Positions 24,666-35,545 of a DNA stretch of 64,000 nt are shown in pieces. Source of the stretch: Pseudomonas putida (GTDB lineage: Bacteria; Pseudomonadota; Gammaproteobacteria; Pseudomonadales; Pseudomonadaceae). The DNA lies in the NCBI RefSeq assembly GCF_001976065.1, contig NZ_MNAH01000005.1, forward strand, positions 287,792 through 351,791, given 5' to 3'. The notes below the pieces were generated by a model. It searched no databases. It had not been told where the DNA came from and was given only the letters and a program-made list of their open reading frames with translations. Made by a program: the position numbers and the translations under genes. Numbering within the stretch: the first letter of the stretch is position 1; the number at the start of each line of letters is the position of its first letter.

Positions 24666-26555
24666 TTAGATGCGGAAGCTGCCCACCAACTGCTTCAACC
24701 GCGCCGCCTGTTGCTCCAGGTCCGAACAGGCACGCAAGGTAGATTGCAGGTTTTCCACGCCTTCCTGGTTCAGCGTGTTGATTTCAGTGATGTCCACGTT
24801 GATCGACTCGACCACCGCGGTCTGTTCCTCGGTGGCGGTCGCCACGGACTGGTTCATGCCATCGATTTCGCCGATGCGTTGCGTGACGCTGCTCAGGCGC
24901 TCGCCGGCCAGGTTGGCAATTTCCACGCTGTCCTGACTGTGGCGCTGGCTGTCGCTCATGGTGCTGACCGACTCGCGGGCACCGACCTGCAGTTCTTCGA
25001 TCATGGTCTGTACTTGCTGCGCCGATTCCTGGGTGCGATGTGCCAGGTTGCGCACTTCATCGGCCACCACGGCAAATCCACGCCCGGCTTCCCCGGCCCG
25101 CGCCGCTTCGATGGCAGCGTTGAGCGCCAGCAGGTTGGTTTGCTGGGAAATGCTGGTGATCACTTCGAGAATCTGTCCGATGTTCACGGTTTTGCTGTTG
25201 AGCGATTCGATGTTGCTGCTGGACGCGCTGAGCATGTTCGACAGTTGATTCATCGCGGCAATGCTACGGTCCACCACTTGCTGGCCATCTTCGGCCAGGT
25301 TACGGGCATCGCTGGCCTGGCTCGACGCTTGCGCGGCATTGCGGGCGATCTCCTGGGCGGCAGCGCCGAGCTGGTTGATCGCCGCTGCCACGCTGCTGGT
25401 GCGTGATGCCTGTTGGTCGGAGTTGTACATCGACGAGTTCGAGGCGGCGACCACGCGCAACGCCACTTCGTTGACCTGGCCCGTGGCCGAGGACACTTCG
25501 CGGATCGAACCGTGGATACGTTCCACAAAACGGTTGAAGGCGGTACCGAGGCTGCCGAACTCGTCGTTGTTCTGGATCACCAGGCGCTTGGTCAGGTCGC
25601 CTTCACCGTCGGCGATGTCGGCCATGGCCCGGGTCATGACGTGCAGTGGCTGGATCAGCAGGCGGATCAACATGCCCAGCAGGGCGATGATGATGGCGAC
25701 GGCGATCACTGTGGCAACCACCGCCGAGGCGCGGAACTCACTGAGCATCGAGAAGGCTTTGTCCTTGTCCACCGACAGACCGATGTACCAGTTGACAGAA
25801 GGCAGGCCCTTGATCGGGGTAAAGGTGACGATGCGGGTTTTGCCGTCGACCACGATTTCACTGAAGTCGCGGCTGATGCGCGGGGTATTTTGCGGGTATG
25901 CCTCGCCCAGGGACTTCATGACCAAGGCCTTGTCCGGGTGGACCAGGATTTTGCCGTCGGCGCTGACCAGGAAGGCGTAGCCCATGCCGTCGAAGTCACG
26001 GGCGCTCAGGGTGTCGATCAAGGTTTGCAAACTCAGGTCGCCGCCCACCACGCCTACGCCTTGCCCGGCTTTCGTCGAGGCCATGGCGATGGAAATGATC
26101 GTCTGACCGGTCGCCGCGTCGACATAGGGTTCGGTCAGGGTCGGCGTGCTGCTATTTTGCGCCCCCTTGTACCAAGGGCGAACCCGTGGGTCGAAACCGT
26201 CTGGCATCTTCGCATCCGGACGGATGGTGAAGTGCCCGGTGGCGTCACCGAGGTAGGACGCCATGAACGTCGACGTCAGGGCTTTCTGTTCCAGCAGGGC
26301 GGCGACGTTGGTTTGTTCCGGGTTGATGGCAATGTTTTGCGCCAGGTTCTCGATCAGCAGGATACGGCCGGTCAGCCAGGTCTGGATGTTGCTGGCGGTG
26401 ACGTCGCCCATCTCGTTCAGATAGTTGTCCAGGTCTTCGCGGATGGCATTGCGCTGTAAATAGTCGTTATACAGGGTGAATGAGGCGAAAGTGGCAATGA
26501 CGATGAGGGCGGCGGCAAGCAGGATTTTATGGCTGAAGCGTAGATTTTTGTTCAT
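24666..26555 (-). CDS. Amino-acid chemoreceptor, PctA/CtaA type (dCache-HAMP-MCP)
   Basis: A 629-residue methyl-accepting chemotaxis protein, the same length as P. aeruginosa PctA. Membrane segments lie at about 9-29 and 277-297, enclosing a double-Cache ligand domain. Amino-acid-binding positions of this family are present: R126, W128, Y129, Y144, D146 and D173 (in VRPWY, EPYVDA and GGDLSL). Position 121 is F. HAMP (about 300-352) and the signalling hairpin (AAIEAARAGEAGRGFAVVADEVRNLA) follow. It should drive chemotaxis toward amino acids through CheA/CheW. The PctABC cluster in PAO1 lies near purU1, supporting the identity. CtaA, CtaB and CtaC cannot be told apart here. Confidence 0.92.
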   Translation of the reverse strand: MNKNLRFSHKILLAAALIVIATFASFTLYNDYLQRNAIREDLDNYLNEMGDVTASNIQTWLTGRILLIENLAQNIAINPEQTNVAALLEQKALTSTFMASYLGDATGHFTIRPDAKMPDGFDPRVRPWYKGAQNSSTPTLTEPYVDAATGQTIISIAMASTKAGQGVGVVGGDLSLQTLIDTLSARDFDGMGYAFLVSADGKILVHPDKALVMKSLGEAYPQNTPRISRDFSEIVVDGKTRIVTFTPIKGLPSVNWYIGLSVDKDKAFSMLSEFRASAVVATVIAVAIIIALLGMLIRLLIQPLHVMTRAMADIADGEGDLTKRLVIQNNDEFGSLGTAFNRFVERIHGSIREVSSATGQVNEVALRVVAASNSSMYNSDQQASRTSSVAAAINQLGAAAQEIARNAAQASSQASDARNLAEDGQQVVDRSIAAMNQLSNMLSASSSNIESLNSKTVNIGQILEVITSISQQTNLLALNAAIEAARAGEAGRGFAVVADEVRNLAHRTQESAQQVQTMIEELQVGARESVSTMSDSQRHSQDSVEIANLAGERLSSVTQRIGEIDGMNQSVATATEEQTAVVESINVDITEINTLNQEGVENLQSTLRACSDLEQQAARLKQLVGSFRI

Positions 26556-26668
26556 GGCTTGGGGTTCCGCTAAGGTCTTAATGTCCTGCGCGTGCTTTTA
26601 TAAAGGGACGCACGATGGGCAATGTTGAAAGCAAGTGAAATTTCCGTCGCTCCTTAAGGGAAATGTCC

Positions 26669-26686
26669 GACAGATTTGTGTCTGTC
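26669..26686. promoter_or_regulatory. Inverted repeat GACAGA-N6-TCTGTC upstream of HerA-like gene
   Basis: A perfect 6-bp dyad with a six-base spacer, about 50 bases before the HerA-like start. It may be a repressor site or a weak transcript hairpin. No regulator is adjacent. Confidence 0.3.
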
Positions 26687-26732
26687 TGCTTTGTCGTTAT
26701 TTCTATCGGCCGTGTAGGACCAAAGATTAACC

Positions 26733-28232
26733 ATGGGTGACCAAATGCCTGATTCATTGCAGCTAGTTATCGGCGCCGACCTCGCGGGACAGCCGATCGC
26801 CCAGGCCATGCGCCTGGCGAACCGCCACGGTTTGATCGCGGGTGCTACGGGGACCGGCAAGACCGTAACCTTGCAACGCATGGCCGAAGCCTTCAGCGAT
26901 GCCGGCGTGGCGGTGTTTGCCGCCGATATAAAGGGAGACCTGTGCGGCCTGGGCGCTGCCGGCAACCCCCAGGGCAAGATCGCCGAGCGGATAGCCGGCA
27001 TGCCATGGCTGAACCACAAGCCTGCGGCGTATCCGGTGACCTTGTGGGACATTCACGGTCAGTCCGGTCATCCGCTGCGCACGACCTTGAGCGAAATGGG
27101 ACCGTTACTCCTGGGAAGCCTGCTGGAACTGACCGACAGCCAGCAGTCGACGCTGTATGCCGCGTTCAAGGTTGCCGACCGCGAAGGCCTGTTGCTGCTG
27201 GATCTAAAAGACCTCAAGGCACTGCTCAATCACCTCAAGGACAATCCACAGTTGTTGGGTGATGACGCGGCGCTGATGACCACCGGCTCCAGCCAGGCCC
27301 TGCTACGGCGCCTGGCAACCCTGGAACAGCAGGGCGCTGAAGCGCTATTCGGTGAGCCGGCGCTGCAACTGGAGGACATTCTGCAACCGACTGCCGATGG
27401 CCGCGGCCGCATTCATTTGCTCGATGCCAGTCGCCTGGTGCATGAAGCGCCGAAGGTCTATGCGACTTTCCTGTTGTGGCTGCTGGCCGAGCTGTTCGAG
27501 CAACTGCCTGAACGCGGCGATTCGGACAAACCACTGCTCGCGCTGTTTTTCGACGAGGCGCACTTGTTGTTCGCCGGCACACCCAAAGCGCTGCAGGACC
27601 GCCTGGAGCAAGTGGTGCGGCTAATTCGTTCCAAAGGGGTGGGGGTGTATTTCGTCACCCAATCACCCGGCGACTTGCCCGACGACGTGCTGGCACAGTT
27701 GGGCCTGCGCATCCAGCACGGCTTGCGCGCGTTCACCGCCAAGGAGCAGAAATCCCTGCGGGCGGTGGCGGACGGTTTTCGCCCGAACCCGGCGTTTGAC
27801 GCCCTGTCGGTGCTGACCGAACTGGGCATCGGCGAGGCGCTGGTGGGTACCTTGCAGGACAAGGGCACGCCGGAGAGGGTCCAGCGTGTCTTGGTGGCGC
27901 CACCACAGTCGCGAATCGGGCCATTGAGTGACACCGAACGCACCGTGCTGATCGGCGGCTCGCCGTTCAAAGGGCGGTATGACAAACCGATCGATCGGGA
28001 GTCGGCATATGAGGTGCTGATGGGGCGCAAGGGGCTGGCGCCGGAACCTGAGGCGGCACCGGATAAACCGGCGGCCGAAGAGCCAAGCTTCACCGAACAG
28101 GCCGGGGAGTTCCTCGGCACGGCGGCGGGGCAGGCACTGAAGTCGGCGATGCGACAGGCGGCCAACCAGTTGGGCCGACAATTGGTGCGCGGCTTGATGG
28201 GCTCATTATTAGGTGGCAAGAAAAGCCGCTAA
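26733..28232 (+). CDS. HerA-like/YjgR family ATPase (DUF853)
   Basis: A 499-residue P-loop ATPase related to HerA/FtsK helicases. It has Walker A GATGTGKTVTLQ (about 32-43), Walker B LLALFFDEAHLLF (about 270-282) and sensor motif VYFVTQSPGDLPDDVL. Family members (E. coli YjgR) have no settled function. The C-terminus (about 440-499) is A/E-rich followed by QALKSAMRQAANQLGRQLVRGLMGSLLGG, likely an amphipathic helix. ATG 26733 and ATG 26745 are both possible starts; neither has a strong ribosome site. Monocistronic, ending in a REP-like hairpin. Confidence 0.85.
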   Translation: MGDQMPDSLQLVIGADLAGQPIAQAMRLANRHGLIAGATGTGKTVTLQRMAEAFSDAGVAVFAADIKGDLCGLGAAGNPQGKIAERIAGMPWLNHKPAAYPVTLWDIHGQSGHPLRTTLSEMGPLLLGSLLELTDSQQSTLYAAFKVADREGLLLLDLKDLKALLNHLKDNPQLLGDDAALMTTGSSQALLRRLATLEQQGAEALFGEPALQLEDILQPTADGRGRIHLLDASRLVHEAPKVYATFLLWLLAELFEQLPERGDSDKPLLALFFDEAHLLFAGTPKALQDRLEQVVRLIRSKGVGVYFVTQSPGDLPDDVLAQLGLRIQHGLRAFTAKEQKSLRAVADGFRPNPAFDALSVLTELGIGEALVGTLQDKGTPERVQRVLVAPPQSRIGPLSDTERTVLIGGSPFKGRYDKPIDRESAYEVLMGRKGLAPEPEAAPDKPAAEEPSFTEQAGEFLGTAAGQALKSAMRQAANQLGRQLVRGLMGSLLGGKKSR

Positions 28233-28237
28233 ATCCT

Positions 28238-28265
28238 TGTGGGAGCGGGCTTGCCTGCTCCCACA
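28238..28265. terminator. REP-like hairpin between HerA-like and dciA genes
   Basis: TGTGGGAGCGGGC and GCCTGCTCCCACA halves form a near-perfect hairpin between two converging genes, likely acting as a bidirectional stop. Confidence 0.7.
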
Positions 28266-28276
28266 TGGTGTCTGTG

Positions 28277-28732
28277 TCAGGCTTTGGGTCTGGCGTGCGC
28301 CGCCAACCGCTCCAGCGCCGCCCGCAGGTTCGGATCGCTGATCCCGTCAGCCGTGGCCTGGATGGTCGCGGCGGCATCATTGGATAAATCCATGGTATGC
28401 CCGGCCGCACCTTGCTGCACGGTCGGCGGCTGCACCTTGAACAGGATTCGCGTCAGGTTGGCGAATTCGTCGAACATCTGCAATTGCCGGAGCAGGCGTT
28501 TTTGTTGGTAACGCAGACGAGTGGCCCAATGACCGTCGGTGACAATCAGCAACAAACTGCCTTCGCGCCAGGACGCCACATGGCAATGGGCGCGCGCGGC
28601 GGGCTGCAGCTGGCTCTCGAGCAGACGTTGCAAATGCCCCAGGCGTTGGGCGTGACCGAGAATGGCCTTGAGCGGCTTGGCTTCGCGAAGCAGAACGGCG
28701 GGTGCTCTGGCCGTAAGAGGGCGAAATGCCAT
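28277..28732 (-). CDS. dciA: DUF721 protein, DciA replicative-helicase operator
   Basis: A 151-residue protein of the DUF721/DciA family, which delivers the DnaB helicase in bacteria lacking DnaC. The core reads REAKPLKAILGHAQRLGHLQ, then AARAHCHVASWREGSLLLIV and RLRYQQKRLLRQL, the usual DciA pattern. The ATG at 28730-28732 (MAFRPLTARAP) is chosen over a longer ORF with no family resemblance. It is divergent from secA, as I recall for PA4405. No dnaC gene is present in the window. Confidence 0.82.
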   Translation of the reverse strand: MAFRPLTARAPAVLLREAKPLKAILGHAQRLGHLQRLLESQLQPAARAHCHVASWREGSLLLIVTDGHWATRLRYQQKRLLRQLQMFDEFANLTRILFKVQPPTVQQGAAGHTMDLSNDAAATIQATADGISDPNLRAALERLAAHARPKA

Positions 28733-29039
28733 GATCAGACACCTGAAGTAACAGAGCCGCCATGGTAGCAGAAAGCAGCGGATGCGCCCGACCCATTGCT
28801 TTGCACGTGCTTTACCCATTAAATCAACAAGTAACTTCTGCCGTGAATGGCTTGAAGTTCAGCGATTTGCCCTTATTTTAAGTGAGCCCCGTTACAACGC
28901 AGTGCCAGCATCGTGGAACAACGCCACTTTCCTCACCACCGTTTCCGGGTAGAATGCTCGTTCGCATGCGGCCATGAGGGCTGCTCGGGCGACTCACGGG
29001 GCCGCCCTCCATCCCTTTAGTGTGGAAGATCCTGCCGAT

Positions 29040-31775
<2,736 letters not shown>

Positions 31776-31800
31776 ACCCGTTCCATACGCTGAAATACCC

Positions 31801-31835
31801 GCGCCGCGACCGGCTCATGCCGTCGCGGCGTTTTG
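31801..31835 (+). terminator. Rho-independent terminator of secA
   Basis: The stem CGCCGCGA (31802-31809) + CGGC pairs with GCCG + TCGCGGCG (31819-31830) around a TCAT loop with one bulged C, then TTTT. Confidence 0.85.
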
Positions 31836-31896
31836 CCATTTCAACCCCCCGCTTTTGCTAAAGCGGTGCAGACATCATCTATAAAGGAGCGCATTC

Positions 31897-33114
31897 ATGG
31901 CTGTTGGTCTTGGTCCTTTGCCAACGTTGCACCCGGTTGCCGGTTTTGAACTCGGTATCGCCTCGGCCGGTATCAAGCGCCCGGGGCGCAAGGATGTTGT
32001 AGTCATGCGTTGTGCCGAAGGCTCCACGGTGGCGGGCGTGTTCACCCTGAACGCCTTTTGTGCAGCCCCGGTAATCCTGGCCAAGCAGCGCGTGCAGGGG
32101 CCGGTGCGTTACCTGCTGACCAATACCGGCAATGCCAACGCTGGTACCGGTGAGCCAGGCCTGGCCGCGGCCGAGCGTACTTGCGCCAAACTGGCCGAGT
32201 TGACCGGTGTCGATGCCAGCCAGGTGCTGCCGTATTCCACCGGCGTGATCGGCGAGCCACTGCCGGTCGAGAAAATCGAAGGTGCATTGCAAGCCGCCCT
32301 CGACGATCTGTCGGAGAACAACTGGGAAGCTGCCGCCACCGGCATCATGACCACCGATACCCTGCCAAAGGGCGCCAGCCGCCAGTTCCAGCATGACGGC
32401 GTGACCATCACGGTCACCGGTATCAGCAAGGGCGCGGGCATGATTCGTCCGAACATGGCGACCATGCTTGGCTATATCGCCACTGACGCCAAGGTTGCCC
32501 GCGATGTGTTGCAAAACCTGATGCTGGACGGCGCGAACAAGTCGTTCAACCGCATCACCATCGACGGCGACACTTCGACCAACGACTGCTGCATGCTGAT
32601 CGCCACCGGTCAGGCGGCGCTGCCGGAAATCACCCGCGCCGAAGGCGAGTTGTTCGCCAAGCTCAAGCAAGCGGTGTTCGAGGTGTGCATGGACGTGGCC
32701 CAGGCGATCGTACGCGACGGCGAAGGTGCGACTAAATTCGTTACTGTTGAAGTCAACGGCGGCGGCAATCACCAGGAATGCCTGGACGTCGGCTACACCG
32801 TGGCCCACTCGCCATTGATCAAGACCGCACTGTTCGCTTCCGACCCGAACTGGGGCCGTATCCTCGCGGCGGTCGGTCGTGCCGGCGTACCGAACCTGGA
32901 TGTGAGCAAGATCGATGTGTTCCTTGGTGAAGTGTGCATCGCCAGCCGTGGCGCCCGCGCTGCCACCTACACCGAAGCCCAGGGCGCAGCGGTGATGCAA
33001 CAGGAAGAAATCACCATCCGTATCGAGCTGGGTCGTGGCGACTGCAGCGAAACCATCTGGACCACCGATCTGTCCCACGAATACGTGAAGATCAACGCCG
33101 AGTACCGTACATAA
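31897..33114 (+). CDS. argJ: Bifunctional ornithine/glutamate N-acetyltransferase
   Basis: Recycles the acetyl group in arginine biosynthesis (acetylornithine + glutamate to ornithine + acetylglutamate) and may also use acetyl-CoA. The 405-residue precursor self-cleaves before the nucleophile T189 in NMATMLGY. The KGAGMIRPNM segment before it and DGDTSTNDC after it are conserved. ATG 31897 has AAAGGAG at good spacing. It is followed directly by a REP pair, then gst and the Nudix fusion, as in PAO1. Confidence 0.96.
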   Translation: MAVGLGPLPTLHPVAGFELGIASAGIKRPGRKDVVVMRCAEGSTVAGVFTLNAFCAAPVILAKQRVQGPVRYLLTNTGNANAGTGEPGLAAAERTCAKLAELTGVDASQVLPYSTGVIGEPLPVEKIEGALQAALDDLSENNWEAAATGIMTTDTLPKGASRQFQHDGVTITVTGISKGAGMIRPNMATMLGYIATDAKVARDVLQNLMLDGANKSFNRITIDGDTSTNDCCMLIATGQAALPEITRAEGELFAKLKQAVFEVCMDVAQAIVRDGEGATKFVTVEVNGGGNHQECLDVGYTVAHSPLIKTALFASDPNWGRILAAVGRAGVPNLDVSKIDVFLGEVCIASRGARAATYTEAQGAAVMQQEEITIRIELGRGDCSETIWTTDLSHEYVKINAEYRT

Positions 33115-33125
33115 CGCTGCAGAAA

Positions 33126-33217
33126 CTGTAGGAGCCGGCTGGCCGGCGAAGGCGTCCTCTGCAGCGAAAGATGTGTTGAGGCCGCTACCGTTATCGCTGG
33201 CAAGCCAGCTCCTACAG
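33126..33217. repeat. REP pair (REPIN) downstream of argJ
   Basis: Two inverted GTAGGAGC elements: CTGTAGGAGCCGGCTGGCCG at the left and a diverged copy ending GCCAGCTCCTACAG at the right, about 90 bases overall. Typical of mobile REPIN doublets of fluorescent pseudomonads. Confidence 0.75.
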
Positions 33218-33247
33218 GTATCCCTTTAGCTTGAAGGACGCTTGAAC

Positions 33248-33880
33248 ATGAGCCTGCACCTGATCATCGGCGACAAACTGCTTTCTTCCTGGTCCCTGCG
33301 CGGCGCCTTGGCCCTTGATCTGGCCGGCGCGTCTTACACCGAAGAACTGATCAAGCTGAACCAGTCGGACACCCGCGAACGCCTGCTCAAACACTCGCCA
33401 ACCGGCAAGGTCCCGCTGTTGAAGACCGAGCACGGCACCATCGCCGACTCCCTGGCGATTGCCGAATACCTGGCGGAACAGTTTCCGGACGCTGGCCTCT
33501 GGCCCAAAGATGTGCGCGCTCGCGCCCAGGCACGTTCGGCGTGCGCGCAGATGCACAGCGGTTTCTTCGCCATGCGCGGCAACATGCCCTTCGACCTGAG
33601 CCATGATGCGCCACTCTCGCCGCTCCCGGCGGACGTGCAGGCCGACATCGAGCGCATGTCGGCCCTGTGGGCCGAGTGCCGTGCTGCGGCCACCGAAAGT
33701 GGTCCGTACCTGTTTGGCCGTATCAGCCTGGCCGATGCGTTCTTCGCCCCGATTGCCGTACGCCTGCGCACCTATCAGGTGAAATTGCCCGAGGCTGACG
33801 AAGCCTATGTTCAAACCATCTACCAATGGCCAGCCTTCAAGGCCTGGCAGAAGGCTGGCCTGGAGGAAATCGAGCGGTGA
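33248..33880 (+). CDS. Glutathione S-transferase family protein
   Basis: A 210-residue GST. The N-terminal thioredoxin-like domain has SSWSLRGALALDLAG, GKVPLLKTEHGTIADSLAIAEYL-type motif (cis-Pro and the ES/DS glutathione contact). The C-terminal helical domain contains FGRISLADAFFAPIAVR. ATG 33248 gives MSLHLIIGDKLLSSW and follows AAGGACG. The stop overlaps the next start by 4 bases, so it is coupled to the Nudix fusion. Substrate unknown. Confidence 0.9.
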   Translation: MSLHLIIGDKLLSSWSLRGALALDLAGASYTEELIKLNQSDTRERLLKHSPTGKVPLLKTEHGTIADSLAIAEYLAEQFPDAGLWPKDVRARAQARSACAQMHSGFFAMRGNMPFDLSHDAPLSPLPADVQADIERMSALWAECRAAATESGPYLFGRISLADAFFAPIAVRLRTYQVKLPEADEAYVQTIYQWPAFKAWQKAGLEEIER

Positions 33881-34821
33881 AACGAGTACACGTAGCGGCC
33901 GCCGTCATCCGTGATGACAGCGGCAAGATCCTCATCGCCCGCCGTGCCGACACTCAGCACCAGGGCGGCCTGTGGGAGTTTCCCGGTGGTAAGGTCGAGG
34001 CCGACGAGTCGGTCGAAAGCGCCCTGGCCCGAGAGCTGCACGAAGAGCTGGGTATCGTGGTCGGCGCGGCGCGCCCGTTGATCAAGGTCCACCATGATTA
34101 CCCGGACAAACAGGTGTTGCTGGACGTCTGGGAAGTCTCGGCGTTCACCGGCGAGCCTCATGGCGCCGAAGGCCAGCCCCTGGCTTGGGTCACCGCCCGG
34201 GACCTGTCGGGATACGAGTTCCCCGAGGCCAACCGGCCGATCGTCGCGGCTGCCCGCTTGCCCGAGCAATACCTGATCACCCCGGAAGATCTGGAAACCC
34301 CGGCTCTGCTGCGGGGAATCCAGAAGGCCATCGCGGGCGGCATCAAGTTGATCCAGTTGCGCGCGCCAAACGGTTACGACCCCAAGTACCGCGATCTGGC
34401 CGTGGATGCGGCAGGGCTGTGTGCCGGCAAGGCGCAATTGATGATCAAGGGGCCGTTCGAGTGGCTGGGGGATTTCCCTTCCGCTGGTTGGCACATCACT
34501 TCGGCACAATTGCGCAAATACGCAGCCGCTGGTCGGCCACTGCCGGCATCGCGCTGGTTGGCGGCGTCCTGCCATAACGCTGAGGAGCTGGCGCTGGCCG
34601 AAGAAATGGGCGTCGACTTCGTGACCTTGTCGCCGGTACAACCGACTTTGACGCATCCGGGGGCGCAACCGCTGGGTTGGGAGCAGGCTTCGAGCTTGAT
34701 CGAGGGCTTCAGCAAACCGGTGTTTTTGCTGGGCGGCGTTGGCCCTGCGCAGGTTCAGAAGGCTTGGGCGGCAGGTGCCCAGGGCGTGGCGGGGATTCGG
34801 GCTTTTTGGCCTGAGGCCTGA
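33877..34821 (+). CDS. Nudix (MutT-like) hydrolase fused to a degenerate thiamine-phosphate-synthase-like domain
   Basis: A 314-residue two-domain protein. Residues 1-130 are a Nudix hydrolase with the box GGKVEADESVESALARELHEELGI in the right spacing (GX5EX7REUXEEXGU). It resembles MutT, so it may clear 8-oxo-dGTP. Residues about 135-314 are ThiE/TenI-like (IKLIQLRAPN, TLSPVQPTLTH, FLLGGVGP). The pyrophosphate/Mg residues normally seen in ThiE (the K after QLR and the NDR segment) are replaced (QLRAPN, MIKGP), so the second domain is unlikely to be a classical thiamine synthase. GTG 33877 follows GGAGGAAATCGAGCG and overlaps the GST stop. The fusion is conserved in pseudomonads. Confidence 0.88.
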   Translation: MKRVHVAAAVIRDDSGKILIARRADTQHQGGLWEFPGGKVEADESVESALARELHEELGIVVGAARPLIKVHHDYPDKQVLLDVWEVSAFTGEPHGAEGQPLAWVTARDLSGYEFPEANRPIVAAARLPEQYLITPEDLETPALLRGIQKAIAGGIKLIQLRAPNGYDPKYRDLAVDAAGLCAGKAQLMIKGPFEWLGDFPSAGWHITSAQLRKYAAAGRPLPASRWLAASCHNAEELALAEEMGVDFVTLSPVQPTLTHPGAQPLGWEQASSLIEGFSKPVFLLGGVGPAQVQKAWAAGAQGVAGIRAFWPEA

Positions 34822-34851
34822 GGCCTGATTATGCTGTGATGCTGCCGGCCT

Positions 34852-34942
34852 CTTCGCGGGCAAGCTCGCTCCCACAGGTTTAGCGGTGTACACAGGTTTT
34901 GTGTTCGACGCGATCACTGTGGCAGCGGGCTTGCCCGCGAAG
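34852..34942. repeat. REP pair (outward arrangement)
   Basis: A left element reads CTTCGCGGGCAAGCTCGCTC (34852 on), and a right element reads CTGTGGCAGCGGGCTTGCCC (34917 on), so the two face the opposite way to the argJ and ruvC pairs. Lies between converging genes. Confidence 0.65.
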
Positions 34943-34961
34943 TGGGCCTAATGGGCGACGA

Positions 34962-35543
34962 CTAAGCTTCAGGTTTCGCCGCCGGCTGCCAAAGAATCTC
35001 CGCAACCCCCTGGCGCCGGGCAATCACCCGTGCCACCACAAACAACAAATCCGACAACCGATTGATATATGCCAAACCCACCCCGGCCAGCGGCTCGATC
35101 GCATTCAGATGCTGACAGCGGCGCTCGGCACTGCGCGCCAGGCTGCGACAGACATGAGCCTGGGCAATCAGCATCGAGCCGCCGGGCAGGATGAAGTTTT
35201 CCAACGGCCCCAGCTCTTCATTCCACACATCAATCGCCACTTCCAGGCGCTCGATTTCCCCGGCATTCAACGCCTGATACTCCGGCATCGCCAGCTCACC
35301 GCCCAGGTCAAACAACCTGTGCTGACAAGGTGCCAAGACCTCGATCACTTCCTGCAAACCCGGATGCAGGGCACTTTCTGCCGTCAGTGCGGCCAGTAAT
35401 ACGCCGACCTGACTGTTCAGCGTATCCACTTCGCCGATAGCCTCGACCCGTGGGTGGTCCTTGGGCACGCGGCGACCGTCGCCCAGGCCGGTTTCGCCTT
35501 TGTCGCCGGTGCGGGTGTAAATCTTCGACAGGCGAAAGCCCAT
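34962..35543 (-). CDS. Cob(I)yrinic acid a,c-diamide adenosyltransferase, PduO type
   Basis: Makes adenosylcobalamin by transferring adenosyl from ATP to cob(I)alamin. The 193-residue chain has YTRTGDKGETGLGDGRRV at the N-terminus (ATP loop), then DLGGELAMP, CRSLARSAERRCQ and INRLSDLLFVVAR at the C-terminus, matching PduO enzymes rather than CobA/CobO. It is separated from the sensor kinase gene by 2 bases, so probably transcribed with it, without clear functional logic. Confidence 0.92.
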   Translation of the reverse strand: MGFRLSKIYTRTGDKGETGLGDGRRVPKDHPRVEAIGEVDTLNSQVGVLLAALTAESALHPGLQEVIEVLAPCQHRLFDLGGELAMPEYQALNAGEIERLEVAIDVWNEELGPLENFILPGGSMLIAQAHVCRSLARSAERRCQHLNAIEPLAGVGLAYINRLSDLLFVVARVIARRQGVAEILWQPAAKPEA

Positions 35544-35545
35544 GA

